Part shown: piece after piece, positions 28,119-38,077 of the stretch
Layout: every line of letters starts with the position of its first letter
Numbering within the stretch: position 1 is the stretch's first letter
Assembly (NCBI RefSeq): GCF_014193585.1
Contig: NZ_BLXY01000004.1
Location: 206,625-270,624 of the forward strand
DNA: 64,000 nt
DNA from: Geomonas paludis
Lineage (GTDB): Bacteria > Desulfobacterota > Desulfuromonadia > Geobacterales > Geobacteraceae
Direction: 5' to 3'
Made by a program: the position numbers and the translations under genes
Notes under the pieces: model-generated
The model's database searches: none
Seen by the model: the letters and a program-made list of their open reading frames with translations, nothing else
Told to the model about the DNA's origin: nothing

Positions 28119-28619
28119 ATGTACAGGGTACTTCTCGCTGCTTCACTCCTGGGCCTGCTGGCAGGCTGCACGATGAACATGCGGCTCGCGCAAAGCGGCG
28201 CGTCCGTCCGGCCGGGCGAGGTGATCACGCTCAAGGTCCAGGCGGATCCCCAGCTCAACCGCTACGACCGGAGTTCCCACGCGCTGCTGCTCTGCCTGTA
28301 CCAGCTCAAGGAGCCGGAAGGATTCCGGCAGCTGGCGCAGAACAGGGACGGGGTGCCGAAACTGCTCGAATGCGGCCGTTTCGACCCGTCGGTGGTTCAT
28401 GCGCAGCTCATGGTCGTGCAGCCGGGCCAGGAACTCAGCCACAGTTGCGACAAGGGCGCCGGCACGCGCTACCTGGGGCTGGCCACCGGCTACTACAGTT
28501 TCGGCAAGAGGAAGGTGACGGAACTGCTCCCCATTCCTTCTGGCGCGGCCAACGGACCGCAGGGGGCACTGCATCTGGACCTCGGGGCCCAGGAGATAAC
28601 CAATGCGAGGGTCGAATGA
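28119..28619 (+). CDS. tssJ: Type VI secretion lipoprotein TssJ
   Basis: Outer-membrane lipoprotein that anchors the TssLM complex. MYRVLLAASLLGLLAGC is a signal peptide with lipobox; the mature part has a TssJ-like pattern, with strands around VITLKVQADPQLNRYDR, LLLCLYQLK and the PGQELS loop. The start could also be the ATG at 28107; both have poor ribosome sites. It is first in the operon, and its stop overlaps tssK (ATGA). Confidence 0.87.
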   Translation: MYRVLLAASLLGLLAGCTMNMRLAQSGASVRPGEVITLKVQADPQLNRYDRSSHALLLCLYQLKEPEGFRQLAQNRDGVPKLLECGRFDPSVVHAQLMVVQPGQELSHSCDKGAGTRYLGLATGYYSFGKRKVTELLPIPSGAANGPQGALHLDLGAQEITNARVE

Positions 28620-30010
28620 ACACGGCGCTGCGTCCTATCTTCTGGCACCAGGGCATGTTCCTGCAGCCGCAGCATTTCCAGCTTGCCGAGCGCGGCGCAC
28701 ACTCCCTGCTGATCCCGTACCACAGCCACCTGATGCCCCACTTCTGGGGCGTCTCCCGGGGTGTCGTCCGGACCTTTTCCAGGGGGGTGCCCTCCGTCGA
28801 ACTTGTCAGCGGCGCCTTCCTTTTTCCCGACGGCACCTACATCGAGTTCCCCGGCAATGCGGTCGTAGAGCCGCGGCTGGTCCCCGAAGGGGCGGTCGGC
28901 AAGGGCGCTCCCTTGACGGTGTACCTGGGGCTTAAGAAATGGCAGGCACGGGCGGAAAACGTGGCCGTCCTGCAGCAGGGGCATGAGGCGGCCAGATGCA
29001 ACACCCGGTACCTGGCAGCCGCGGACGGCAGTTCCTATCCGGACCTGCACGCCGGTGGGCCCGACGCGGAAGTCCGGCAACTGGACCACGTCCTGAAGCT
29101 CTTCTGGGAAAGCGAGCTGGACCTCCTGGGCGACTACCTGCTGCTCCCCCTGGCGAAGCTTGAGCTGCGCGGCGAGGAACTCGGGATAGCTCCTGACTTC
29201 ATCCCCCCTTGTCTCACCATCGCCGCGGTGCCGCTGCTGGCCGACCTGGTGCAGGGGATACGGGACCTGGTCGCGGTACGTTCCCGTCGCATGGAAAGTT
29301 GCAAGAGGCAGCGCGGTATCCAGGGTGCGGAGTTCGGCTCCAAGGACCTGGCTTACCTCCTGGCCCTGAGGACGGTGAACCGCTACCTCGCCCAGATCGA
29401 TCACCTCATCCTGGCCCGGGTCCACCCCTGGCAGCTCTACGGCGTGCTGGCGCAGTTGGTGGCCGAACTCTCCTGCTTTTCCGAGTCCGTCGCCTGCTCG
29501 GGTGACGCCGTGGCCGAGGGGCCTGCCTTCCTTCCGGAGTACAACCACCTCGATCTCGGCGGCTGTTTCGCCCAGGCCCATGATCTGGTCCTGAAGCTCC
29601 TGGACCAGGTTTGCACCGGGCCGGAATACGCCCTCAGGCTCTGCTTCGACGGCACCCAGTACAATGCCGACCTCACCGCCGCCCACTTCCAGGGGAGAAA
29701 CCGCTTCTACCTGGCGGTTACTACCGAGGCTGACCCCGCTGCAGTGCTTGCATCCCTCACCTGCCTCGCCAAGCTGGCAGCCCGGGAAAGGCTTCCTCTC
29801 CTGATCGCGCAGGCCTTGCCGGGTATCGCCCTTGAGCACCTGCCCAACCCGCCCCATGAGCTGCCGCGCCGCTCATCAACCCTGTACTTCTCCATCGACA
29901 GCCGCTCCGAACATTGGGACCTCGTGCAGAAGTGGCACAACATCGCCCTCTTCTGGGATCAGGCGCCTGATGACCTGGAGGCCGAGCTGATGATCGTCAC
30001 CAGGTGCTGA
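28616..30010 (+). CDS. tssK: Type VI secretion baseplate protein TssK
   Basis: Trimeric baseplate component linking the wedge to the membrane complex; 464 residues. The N-terminus RPIFWHQGMFLQPQHFQ is the TssK signature. ATG 28616 overlaps the tssJ stop by four bases. The open frame extends upstream to 28019 inside tssJ in another phase and is not part of the gene. tssL begins two bases after its stop. Confidence 0.95.
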   Translation: MNTALRPIFWHQGMFLQPQHFQLAERGAHSLLIPYHSHLMPHFWGVSRGVVRTFSRGVPSVELVSGAFLFPDGTYIEFPGNAVVEPRLVPEGAVGKGAPLTVYLGLKKWQARAENVAVLQQGHEAARCNTRYLAAADGSSYPDLHAGGPDAEVRQLDHVLKLFWESELDLLGDYLLLPLAKLELRGEELGIAPDFIPPCLTIAAVPLLADLVQGIRDLVAVRSRRMESCKRQRGIQGAEFGSKDLAYLLALRTVNRYLAQIDHLILARVHPWQLYGVLAQLVAELSCFSESVACSGDAVAEGPAFLPEYNHLDLGGCFAQAHDLVLKLLDQVCTGPEYALRLCFDGTQYNADLTAAHFQGRNRFYLAVTTEADPAAVLASLTCLAKLAARERLPLLIAQALPGIALEHLPNPPHELPRRSSTLYFSIDSRSEHWDLVQKWHNIALFWDQAPDDLEAELMIVTRC

Positions 30011-30012
30011 CC

Positions 30013-30678
30013 ATGAGACTGATCGACTGCTTCATGCCATTGCTGGCCCACGTCGTCGAGTTCCGTAACGCGCTGCCGCACGGAGCGGCCGATTATTCCG
30101 AGGTGAAAGGGGAAATCCGGCAGTTGCTGGCGCAATCGGAAGCGCTGTCCAAGCAGTGCGGCTGTGATCCCGACCAGTTCGACCAGGCCCGCTTCATCGT
30201 CTGTGCCTGGGTCGACGAGACCCTGCTCGCCTCGCAGTGGCCCGACCGGCAACTCTGGCAGCATGAGCAGTTGCAGCGTCTTTTCTACAGGACCACCGAT
30301 GCCGGGGTGGAAGCGTTCCAGCGGCTGGAGAGCCTGGGGGAGCAGCAGGAGGTGCACGAAGTCTATTGCACCTGCCTCGCCCTCGGTTTTAAGGGACGCT
30401 ACATCGGTGAGCAGGGGGAGTTTCTGCTGGAGCAGTTGAGGGGCGCGCAGCTGAAGCGGTTTCTCGGCACGGCGGATACGGTTCCTGCGCTGGACGGCCT
30501 CGCCCTCTTTCCCGAGTCCCTGCCGGAACTTCCCGGCAGCCAACTCCCGGCACGCCAACCCGCCTTCACCCTGACCCCGTTGTCTGCGGTCCTGATAGCG
30601 GCGCCGGTCATCATCTTCGCCCTCATGTACCTCGTGTTCCGGTACGTCCTGAACGGTCTGGCCCTGCCGAACCTCTAG
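30013..30678 (+). CDS. tssL: Type VI secretion inner-membrane protein TssL (DotU)
   Basis: 221 residues; a cytoplasmic helical DotU/IcmH domain with the typical FIVCAWVDETLL block and GFKGRY, then a single C-terminal membrane segment (AVLIAAPVIIFALMYLVF) that anchors it. No peptidoglycan-binding OmpA extension is fused, so wall anchoring must come from another protein. It pairs with TssM. Confidence 0.93.
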   Translation: MRLIDCFMPLLAHVVEFRNALPHGAADYSEVKGEIRQLLAQSEALSKQCGCDPDQFDQARFIVCAWVDETLLASQWPDRQLWQHEQLQRLFYRTTDAGVEAFQRLESLGEQQEVHEVYCTCLALGFKGRYIGEQGEFLLEQLRGAQLKRFLGTADTVPALDGLALFPESLPELPGSQLPARQPAFTLTPLSAVLIAAPVIIFALMYLVFRYVLNGLALPNL

Positions 30679-30693
30679 CGGAGGAGGTGCGTC

Positions 30694-33600
30694 GTGCAGA
30701 AGTACACCGTGCTCACCTGCTGTAAATATCTGCTCTTCGGCGCGGCCCTGCTTCCCATCACGGTGGTCGCTTTCGTGATGATCCCGCTCCTTACCTGGCC
30801 GTGGCGCATAGGCATCTTCCTTCCCTTCATCGTGCTGCTGCTGTGGGGAGCGCTGGAGTGGCTCAAAAAGCTTGTGCAGCGCGCGCAGCAGGACAAAGAG
30901 CAGCCGGTGCCGCAGGGGGCGGAAGCAGCACAAGACCAGCCGGCACATCCCCCCCGCGCGGAATCGGCCCAGCTCGATCCGTCCCCGGTAGAGCCGGCGC
31001 GGCAGGACCGGATTCTGGAACTGCAGCAAAACTTCCGGGCGGCGGTGCGCACCCTGAAGGGGTCGCATCTCAAGCAGGAAGGCGACCCCCTGCATGTGCT
31101 CCCCTGGTACCTGTTGCTCGGCGCCGGCGGTTCCGGCAAGACCAGCGCGGTGCGGGGCGCCCGCCTGTTGTCCCCCTTTTCCGAGCGGCCGGAACATGAG
31201 GCGACGGCGAACTGCTCCTGGCACTTCTATGATCAAGGCATCGTCATCGACACCGCGGGGCGCTACGCAGTGCCGGCGGACGCGGGCGGCGATCATGACG
31301 AGTGGCTGACCTTCTTGTCGTTACTGAAAAGGTATCGGAGGACCGAGCTCATCAACGGGGTCATGGTCACGGTGGCTGCAGACAGTTTGCTGGCCGCCGA
31401 CCCCGCGCAGCTCGAGGAGCAGGGACGGCAACTGCGCTGCCGGATTGAGGAGATGATCCGTCACCTGGGGGTCACCTTCCCGGTATACCTGCTCATCACC
31501 AAGTGCGACCTGGTAAGCGGCATGAGCGAGTTCTGCGGCGCGCTCCCTTCCGGGACCCTGGACCAGCCCGTGGGGCTCTTGAACCGGGAGCTCGATGCCG
31601 ATCTGCCGCGCTTGCTGGAGCGGTTCTGCGACCTGGTCGACGAAAGGATGCGGATGCTGCGCCTTTTGCTGCTGCACCATGGAGCACCTGCGCCTGCCAA
31701 CGGTCGCCTGCTGCTCTTCCCGGATCAACTGCGGGAGTTGCGCCCCGGTCTCGAGCTCTTCATGCCAGCCGCCTTCGGGCAGAACCACTACCAGGAAACC
31801 CCGTTTTTGCGCGGCATCTACCTTTGCAGCGCGCTGCCGGTCCGACCCCTCTCCCGGCATCTTCCCGGCGACCCGCAGCACGTTGCCGCCGCTCACGCAC
31901 CGTTTCTGCACGATCTTTTCGAGAAGGTACTGCCCCGGGACCGCGGGCTGTGTGCTCTAAGCGCCCGGACGCTCAAATGGCGGCGTCTATCGGACAACCT
32001 GGCCCTGGTCTGCTGGCTGCTGATCGGCATCTCGCTTTGCGCCATGCTCACCGGCGCCTTCGTCAAGAACATCGGCGTGCTGCGGCTGGCTTCCTATGCG
32101 GCGGCCGGCATGCCGCGGTTGCAGGGCGATACCGCCGCCGATCTTGCCGCGCTGGAAGCTATGCGCCGGGCCATCGTGGAGGTGGAACTAAAGAACCGCA
32201 ACTGGTGGCTGCCGCGCTTCGGCCTGAGCCGCAGCCGCGAGGTCGAGCAGGCGCTCAAGGCCCGTTACTGCCAGGAATACAGAAAGCACCTGTTGGCGCC
32301 TTTCGATGCGGAGATGGCGGGGGCCTTGGACGCCCTTTCTCCAGCCCTGCCCGACTCCGCTTTCGGGGGGGTGGTGCTGCACCTGAGCCGGCGCTGCAAC
32401 CTCCTCAAAGGGAGGCTCGCGGGTGAGGATGAAACGGGGCTCGCCTCCCATCCCGTGCCGGATTACCGGGTGCTGGCAGCACCGGCGCAGGGATGGTCCG
32501 ACCCCGCCGCCGGCAACCTTTACCTCGCCTACGTCGCCTGGCTTGCCGATCCCGCCCAGATGTCGGAGGAGTTGCAACGGCTGCAGCAGCTGCTCAAGCG
32601 CCTGGTGCTCTTGAAGGGAGCGGACTTCAGTTGGGTGCTAGGGTACGTGGACCGGGAGCAAACGGCGGCGCCGATCTCCCTGCAGGAGTTCTGGGGAGGA
32701 TCGAGGGCACTCCAGGGCGAGCCGTCCCTGGCCGCCTGCTTCACCCGCAACGGAAGAGAGCGCATCACCGCTGTGCTGGGCGAGCTCAGCACAGCCTACC
32801 CGGAGCGCGAGGTCCTGGAGCGGGCGCGGGCGGAGTTCTGGCGCAGCTACCGGGAGGCCGCCTTCAACGCCTGGCAGAGCTTTGCGGCACAACTCCCCGC
32901 CGGCGCGCTGCGGCTGCTGGCACCGAAGGAGTGGCAGAGCGCGGCGGCCGCCATGGCGGGAGAGCAGGGGCCTTACTTCAACTTCATGCGACGCGCCCTG
33001 ACCGAACTGCAGCCCTTCGACCCGGCCGAGCCTCTGCCGGTCTGGATCGCCGAGCTGTACCGGTTCCAGGCGCTCAAGGGCGCCGGACCCGCCGGGGTCG
33101 CATCTTCACTTTCGGGACAGGCAAGCCGGGTGGCCGGCACCATCGGGCGGCTGGGGGGGAAGAAGGAAAACCTCCCCGGCGACGAACAAAGCGCCAACCT
33201 GGCCCGGGAGTATCTGAACGCCGTGGCGCAGATCGCTCCGGTGGCCAAATCGAGGGCGCTGGCGCACCGGATGGCGTTGCAGGCCTTCGGCGATTCGGCG
33301 GAGTCCGGCAAGTCCCCGCTGTTCCAGGCAGCAGAGGCGGCCCAGCGTCTGAACCAGCTCCTCGTGCAGGGGCAGGGAGACGACACCTTCGCCCGCCTCA
33401 TCTACGGGCCCATAACCTTCTACGGCACCTACATCCGCATGGAGACTGCATGCGCGCTGCAGGCACAGTGGGAGCAGACGGTGTTGAAGGAGGTGCAGGG
33501 AAGCAGGGATCCCCAGAGCCTGCAGTACCTGCTGGGCAAGGACGGGCCGGTGTGGAAGTACGTCGGCGACTACGTGAACCCCTTTATCGGCTGGAGCCCC

Positions 33601-34164
33601 GCACGCGGCTATTTCCCCAAGTCGGCCCTGGGGGGCTCCATCCCGTTCAAGCCCGAATTTTACTCGTTCCTGGCGCAGGGAGGTAAGGCCAAGCTTGCCG
33701 CCGCAGCCGGTTCTCCCAAGCCGGTCTACCACGTCACCATCAAGGGGCTGCCGACCGACGCCAACGCCGAGGCCCGCGTCAAGCCGCAGGGGACGCGGCT
33801 CGAGTTGCATTGCGCCACGGGGGTGCAGTCCATCGTCAACATGAACTACCCGGTGAGCAGGCCCTTCGTGTACCTGCCCGACGCCTGCAGCGACGTGGTG
33901 CTGCAGATCGATGTCGGCGACACCACTCTTACCAGGAGATATCTGGGCAGCAGCGGCTTCACCGAGTTCCTGCGCGATTTCCCGGCCGGGCGGCACACCT
34001 TTTACCCCCGCAACTTCCCGCAGGAAAAGGAAGCTCTGCAACGATTGGGTGTGCGCTTCATCAAAGTCAATTACCAGCTCTTCGGCGCCGGGGACCTGGC
34101 TGCCCAGCCCGCAGAGACGCTCCCCGCGCGGGTTCCGGTGAAGATCGCGGAATGCTGGGACTAG
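30694..34164 (+). CDS. tssM: Type VI secretion inner-membrane protein TssM (IcmF)
   Basis: 1,156 residues. Two N-terminal membrane segments (about residues 10-55), a cytoplasmic P-loop domain with LLGAGGSGKTSA and DTAGRY, a third membrane segment near residues 435-455 (LALVCWLLIGISLCAMLTGAF), then a large periplasmic part that binds TssJ. The P-loop is intact, so NTP binding is possible. A GTG start follows AGGAGG at a six-base spacing. It is the largest gene of the operon, with no frameshift seen. Confidence 0.95.
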   Translation: MQKYTVLTCCKYLLFGAALLPITVVAFVMIPLLTWPWRIGIFLPFIVLLLWGALEWLKKLVQRAQQDKEQPVPQGAEAAQDQPAHPPRAESAQLDPSPVEPARQDRILELQQNFRAAVRTLKGSHLKQEGDPLHVLPWYLLLGAGGSGKTSAVRGARLLSPFSERPEHEATANCSWHFYDQGIVIDTAGRYAVPADAGGDHDEWLTFLSLLKRYRRTELINGVMVTVAADSLLAADPAQLEEQGRQLRCRIEEMIRHLGVTFPVYLLITKCDLVSGMSEFCGALPSGTLDQPVGLLNRELDADLPRLLERFCDLVDERMRMLRLLLLHHGAPAPANGRLLLFPDQLRELRPGLELFMPAAFGQNHYQETPFLRGIYLCSALPVRPLSRHLPGDPQHVAAAHAPFLHDLFEKVLPRDRGLCALSARTLKWRRLSDNLALVCWLLIGISLCAMLTGAFVKNIGVLRLASYAAAGMPRLQGDTAADLAALEAMRRAIVEVELKNRNWWLPRFGLSRSREVEQALKARYCQEYRKHLLAPFDAEMAGALDALSPALPDSAFGGVVLHLSRRCNLLKGRLAGEDETGLASHPVPDYRVLAAPAQGWSDPAAGNLYLAYVAWLADPAQMSEELQRLQQLLKRLVLLKGADFSWVLGYVDREQTAAPISLQEFWGGSRALQGEPSLAACFTRNGRERITAVLGELSTAYPEREVLERARAEFWRSYREAAFNAWQSFAAQLPAGALRLLAPKEWQSAAAAMAGEQGPYFNFMRRALTELQPFDPAEPLPVWIAELYRFQALKGAGPAGVASSLSGQASRVAGTIGRLGGKKENLPGDEQSANLAREYLNAVAQIAPVAKSRALAHRMALQAFGDSAESGKSPLFQAAEAAQRLNQLLVQGQGDDTFARLIYGPITFYGTYIRMETACALQAQWEQTVLKEVQGSRDPQSLQYLLGKDGPVWKYVGDYVNPFIGWSPARGYFPKSALGGSIPFKPEFYSFLAQGGKAKLAAAAGSPKPVYHVTIKGLPTDANAEARVKPQGTRLELHCATGVQSIVNMNYPVSRPFVYLPDACSDVVLQIDVGDTTLTRRYLGSSGFTEFLRDFPAGRHTFYPRNFPQEKEALQRLGVRFIKVNYQLFGAGDLAAQPAETLPARVPVKIAECWD

Positions 34165-34173
34165 GGGGACGCC

Positions 34174-35505
34174 ATGATCAGGGATCTTTGCGTCGACAAG
34201 CTGTTGCGGCCCATCTCTTCCGAAAGTCCTGCCGGGAGTGACCTGCGTTACACGACCGTGTACGAGGAAATCATGGAGGCACGCCGCTGCGAGGATGCCG
34301 TTGCCATGGGAGACTGGCAACACGACGTCAAGCAGGCCAACTGGGACAAGGCGATTTCCCTCGCTACCTCCGCCCTCGGCGAAAGGAGCAAGGACCTGCA
34401 GATAGCGGCGTGGCTAGCCGAAGCCCTCACGGTCACCGAAGGCTTCCCGGGGCTGGCGCTGGGGCTGGACCTGATCACCGGCCTCGCCGAGCGCTTCTGG
34501 GATACGGTCTATCCGCAGATGGAAGAGGGTGACCTGGAATATCGCGCTACCCCCTTTCAATTCCTGGATGGAAAAGTCGCCTCGCAGGTCAGGATGATTC
34601 CGCTGACCGATCCGGAGCTCACCCCCGGCTACTCATGGCTGCAATGGCGGCAATCCCGGGAGGTGGGATCCGAGGCGGACGTGAGGAACCGCTATGGCGA
34701 GATCGACGAGGACAAGAAGAGCCGGCGCGAGCAACTGCTGGCGGAGTCCGCGGTAAGCACCGAGGATTTCGATGCTGCGGTGGCACGCTCCGGTGCACGC
34801 TATGCCGCGGCCCTCAGGGATGGGGCTGCCAAGTGCAGCCGGAGAGTGCAGCGGCTGGCTGCTGTATTGGAAGCGAAGTTCCCGGGCACGGCGCCCACTC
34901 TTGCCGAGCTTGCCGCTGCCATCGACGGCTGCAGTACACTCGCCGACACGCTCTATCGCCGGGAGGCAGGCAATGCAGCATCCGCCCCGATGACAGGAGG
35001 GCCTAACTCGGCGCGATGTGGAGAGGGCAACGACCTGTACGGGGAGGGGGGCGCCCCTGGCCCGGCATCGGGTCTTCATGCAGCCACTGCAGCCGTTTCC
35101 GGAATTTCCGGGGGCGAGCTCCCTGAGGGCTCGCTGTGGGGAGACGCACTTGCCATGGTCGGGGCGGGGCGGTTACAGGAGGCGCTGGCCATGTTGCTCT
35201 GCGCCGCCAATGCCACCGACTCACTGCGTGATCGTAACCGGGTCAGGCTCCTGATGGCCAGGCTCTGCCTGGAGGCGGGCAGGGCGGACCTGGCCCGGCC
35301 GATCGTGGAGGAACTGCACGGCATTATCGAGGAGCTGCACCTGGAGCGCTGGGAGTCGCCGCTTTGGGTCGCCGAGGTGCTGGTCGCGTATTACCGCTGT
35401 CTCCAGGATGGCGGCCCCCGCGACAGCGACCTCGACCTTGCCCGGACGCTCTTCAAGCGCATCTGTTTGCTCGACGTCACCAAGGCGATGCCGTATCCCC
35501 AGTAG
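34174..35505 (+). CDS. tssA: Type VI secretion protein TssA
   Basis: 443 residues with the ImpA N-terminal domain (SPAGSDLRYTTVYEEI, then ERFWDTVYP) that caps or organises sheath assembly. A C-terminal helical VasJ-like region (LLMARLCLEAGRADLARPIVEEL) follows a Gly/Ser-rich linker near residues 270-310. GGGGGA lies ahead of the ATG. tssB follows. Confidence 0.9.
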   Translation: MIRDLCVDKLLRPISSESPAGSDLRYTTVYEEIMEARRCEDAVAMGDWQHDVKQANWDKAISLATSALGERSKDLQIAAWLAEALTVTEGFPGLALGLDLITGLAERFWDTVYPQMEEGDLEYRATPFQFLDGKVASQVRMIPLTDPELTPGYSWLQWRQSREVGSEADVRNRYGEIDEDKKSRREQLLAESAVSTEDFDAAVARSGARYAAALRDGAAKCSRRVQRLAAVLEAKFPGTAPTLAELAAAIDGCSTLADTLYRREAGNAASAPMTGGPNSARCGEGNDLYGEGGAPGPASGLHAATAAVSGISGGELPEGSLWGDALAMVGAGRLQEALAMLLCAANATDSLRDRNRVRLLMARLCLEAGRADLARPIVEELHGIIEELHLERWESPLWVAEVLVAYYRCLQDGGPRDSDLDLARTLFKRICLLDVTKAMPYPQ

Positions 35506-35526
35506 GGGGCGGCAGAAGGAGAGACC

Positions 35527-36051
35527 ATGTCCATTTCGGAAAGTCTGCAACGCAAGCTGGAGCGGGTGAGGGCGCCTCGGGTCCGTATCACCTATGACGT
35601 CGAGGTCGATGACGGCGTGGAGGTGAAAGAGATCCCCTTCGTCGTGGGAGTGCTCTCCGACCTGTCGGGCACGCCGGACACCCCTCTGCCCAAGCTCAAG
35701 GAGCGGAAGTTCGTGGAGATCGACCGGGACAATTTCAACCGCGTCATGGAAGCTGTCGCACCGCGACTCGCCTTCAGGGCCGACAACACGCTGTGCGGCG
35801 ACGGAAGCCAAATCGGCGTGGACCTGCGCTTTGCCGCGCTGGAGGATTTCCATCCCGAGCGCGTGGCGCAGCAGGTGGAGCCGCTTCGGAAACTGGTAGA
35901 GGCGCGGGGGCGGCTCTCCGACCTGCTGAACCGGCTGGACGGCAACGACCGGCTGGATGAACTGCTGCGGGATCTACTGGCCGGTGGCGAGGCGCTGCAG
36001 GCAATCTGCCACACCCCTGACAGCGGTGACGGAAGCGGCGAGAGCGCCTGA
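35527..36051 (+). CDS. tssB: Type VI secretion sheath small subunit TssB
   Basis: 174 residues (VipA-like). The segments RVRITYDVEVDDGVEVKEIP, PFVVGVLSDLSG and KFVEIDRDNFN are typical. It assembles with TssC into the contractile tail sheath. AAGGAG precedes the ATG by a normal spacing. Confidence 0.95.
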   Translation: MSISESLQRKLERVRAPRVRITYDVEVDDGVEVKEIPFVVGVLSDLSGTPDTPLPKLKERKFVEIDRDNFNRVMEAVAPRLAFRADNTLCGDGSQIGVDLRFAALEDFHPERVAQQVEPLRKLVEARGRLSDLLNRLDGNDRLDELLRDLLAGGEALQAICHTPDSGDGSGESA

Positions 36052-36064
36052 AAAGGAGGGAGGC

Positions 36065-37546
36065 ATGGAAGAACTCACTAAAGAAGAAGTGCGGTTAGCC
36101 GAGCGGCAGCCTGGCCGGCAACTACTCGACCTGATCGTCACCGAGGGGCGCCTGGCGCGTTGCGAAGACCAGAAGCCATACGCGACAGAGATGCTGGTCG
36201 AACTGGTGCAGCAGGTAGTGGCAGGTGAGATGGTGCCCGGCGGCGACGTCGAGCGGATGATTCACGCCAGGATCGCCGAGATCGACCGCCTGGTCAGCGA
36301 CCAGGTCAATCAGATCATTCATCATCCCCAGTTCCAGAAGCTCGAGGCGTCCTGGCGCGGGCTTTCCTACCTCGTGCACCAGGCCGAGACCGGCACCGAT
36401 CTGAAGATCCGCGTGCTGAATGCCTCCAAGCAGGAGCTCGCCAAGGACATGGAAAAGGCGGCCGAGTTCGACCAGTCCGCGCTCTTCAAGAAGGTTTACG
36501 AAGAAGAATTCGGCAGCTTCGGCGGCGCCTCCTACGGCTGCCTCGTCGGCGACTACGAGTTCGGCAACGCGCCGCAGGACCTGGCGCTGTTGACGCGGAT
36601 GTCCGAGGTCGCCGCAGCGGCGCACGCTCCGCTGATCACCTCCGCTTCCTCGACCTTGTTCGGTGTGGACAGCTACGCGGAGCTGGACGGACCGAGGGAT
36701 CTGGCCAAGATCTTCCAGGGAGCCGACTACGCCCGGTGGCGTTCCTTCCGGATGTCGGAGGATGCCAAGTACGTGGCGCTTTGCCTGCCGCACGTGCTGA
36801 TGCGGCTGCCGTACGGGCCGGATGCCGACCCGGCAGAGTCATTCCAGTTCGAGGAGGAATGCGGCGGCGATCACGGTAACTATCTCTGGGGCAACGCCGC
36901 TTATTGTCTTGCCGGCCGCATCACCGACGCCTTCTCCAGGTACGGCTGGACCGCGGCCATCCGCGGCGTCGAAGGGGGAGGGGCGGTCGCCGACCTCCCC
37001 ATCCACACCTTCGACACCGGTGAAGGCGGGCTGGCCGCCAAGTGCCCGACCGAGATCGCCATCACCGACCGGCGCGAGAAGGAGCTTGCCGACCTCGGCT
37101 TCGTGCCCCTGGTGCACTGCAAAGGAACCGACATGGCAGCCTTCTTCAGCGTCCAGAGCGCACACAAACCCAAGATCTACGACACCGATGCCGCCAACGC
37201 CAACGCGAGACTGTCGGGACAACTGCAGTACATCCTCTCCGTGTCGCGCTTTGCCCACTATTTGAAGGCCATGATGCGGGACAAGATCGGCAGCTTCGGG
37301 ACCAGGAAGAACGTCGAGGATTACCTGAACCGGTGGATCAGCCGCTACGTCCTGCTGGATGACGATGCGGGGCAGGAGATGAAGGCCCGCTTCCCGCTGA
37401 GGGAGGCTCGCATCGAGGTGTTCGACCAGCCGGGGAGGCCGGGATGCTACCGGGCCGTGGCCTTCTTGAAGCCGCACTATCAGCTGGATGAACTCACCAT
37501 ATCCTTGAGACTCGTTGCCAACCTGCCGTCGCCAAGGACGAATTGA
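36065..37546 (+). CDS. tssC: Type VI secretion sheath large subunit TssC
   Basis: 493 residues (VipB-like). WRGLSYLVHQAETG, EFGSFGGASYGCLVGDYEF and LPHVLMRLPYG are hallmark blocks. The ATG at 36065 is chosen for AGGAGG upstream and normal length; the frame is open farther upstream inside tssB. In other systems ClpV recycles the contracted TssBC sheath, but no clpV is present in this cluster. Confidence 0.96.
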   Translation: MEELTKEEVRLAERQPGRQLLDLIVTEGRLARCEDQKPYATEMLVELVQQVVAGEMVPGGDVERMIHARIAEIDRLVSDQVNQIIHHPQFQKLEASWRGLSYLVHQAETGTDLKIRVLNASKQELAKDMEKAAEFDQSALFKKVYEEEFGSFGGASYGCLVGDYEFGNAPQDLALLTRMSEVAAAAHAPLITSASSTLFGVDSYAELDGPRDLAKIFQGADYARWRSFRMSEDAKYVALCLPHVLMRLPYGPDADPAESFQFEEECGGDHGNYLWGNAAYCLAGRITDAFSRYGWTAAIRGVEGGGAVADLPIHTFDTGEGGLAAKCPTEIAITDRREKELADLGFVPLVHCKGTDMAAFFSVQSAHKPKIYDTDAANANARLSGQLQYILSVSRFAHYLKAMMRDKIGSFGTRKNVEDYLNRWISRYVLLDDDAGQEMKARFPLREARIEVFDQPGRPGCYRAVAFLKPHYQLDELTISLRLVANLPSPRTN

Positions 37547-37579
37547 CCATATTGAGACCACCACGAAAGGGAGGACATC

Positions 37580-38077
37580 ATGGCCTTCGATGCATTCCTG
37601 AAGATAGAAGGGATACCGGGAGAGAGCAGCGACGACAAGCACAGGGACTGGATCGAGGTCCTCTCCTACAACTTCTCCGTCACCCAACCCACCTCCGGCA
37701 CCGCCAGCAGCGCGGGGGGCGCCTCCGCCGAGCGCGCCAGCTTCTCCGACTTCAGCGTCGTCAAGGTGCTGGACAAGGCGAGTCCCAAGCTCTTCGAGGC
37801 CTGCGCCACCGGTCGGCACATCCCCAGCGTCACCCTGGAGATCTGCCGGGCCGGCGGGGATAAGTTGAAGTACATGGAGTACAAACTCTCCAACGTCATC
37901 ATCAGCCTGAACCGCCCCGGCGGCAGCGCCCACGGCGGCGAAGCCATCCCCGTCGAGGAGATCGCCTTCAACTACGGCAAGATCGAGCTCGCCTACACCC
38001 AGCAAAACCGCGCCGACGGCTCCGGCGGCGGCCAGGTCGCCGCGGGATGGAACCTGGAAACCAACAAGAAAGTGTGA
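37580..38077 (+). CDS. hcp: Type VI secretion inner tube protein Hcp (TssD)
   Basis: 165 residues. Hexameric ring protein forming the inner tube and carrying effectors. MAFDAFLKIEGIPGES opens the protein, and SFSDFSVVKVLDKASPKL and the conserved CATGRHIPSVTLE follow. GGGAGG sits before the ATG. Its stop overlaps the tssE ATG by one base. Confidence 0.95.
   Translation: MAFDAFLKIEGIPGESSDDKHRDWIEVLSYNFSVTQPTSGTASSAGGASAERASFSDFSVVKVLDKASPKLFEACATGRHIPSVTLEICRAGGDKLKYMEYKLSNVIISLNRPGGSAHGGEAIPVEEIAFNYGKIELAYTQQNRADGSGGGQVAAGWNLETNKKV

Noticed and set aside
28019..28615. N-terminal extension of TssK
   Set aside because: The frame passes through tssJ in another phase; TssK family begins at the ATG at 28616.
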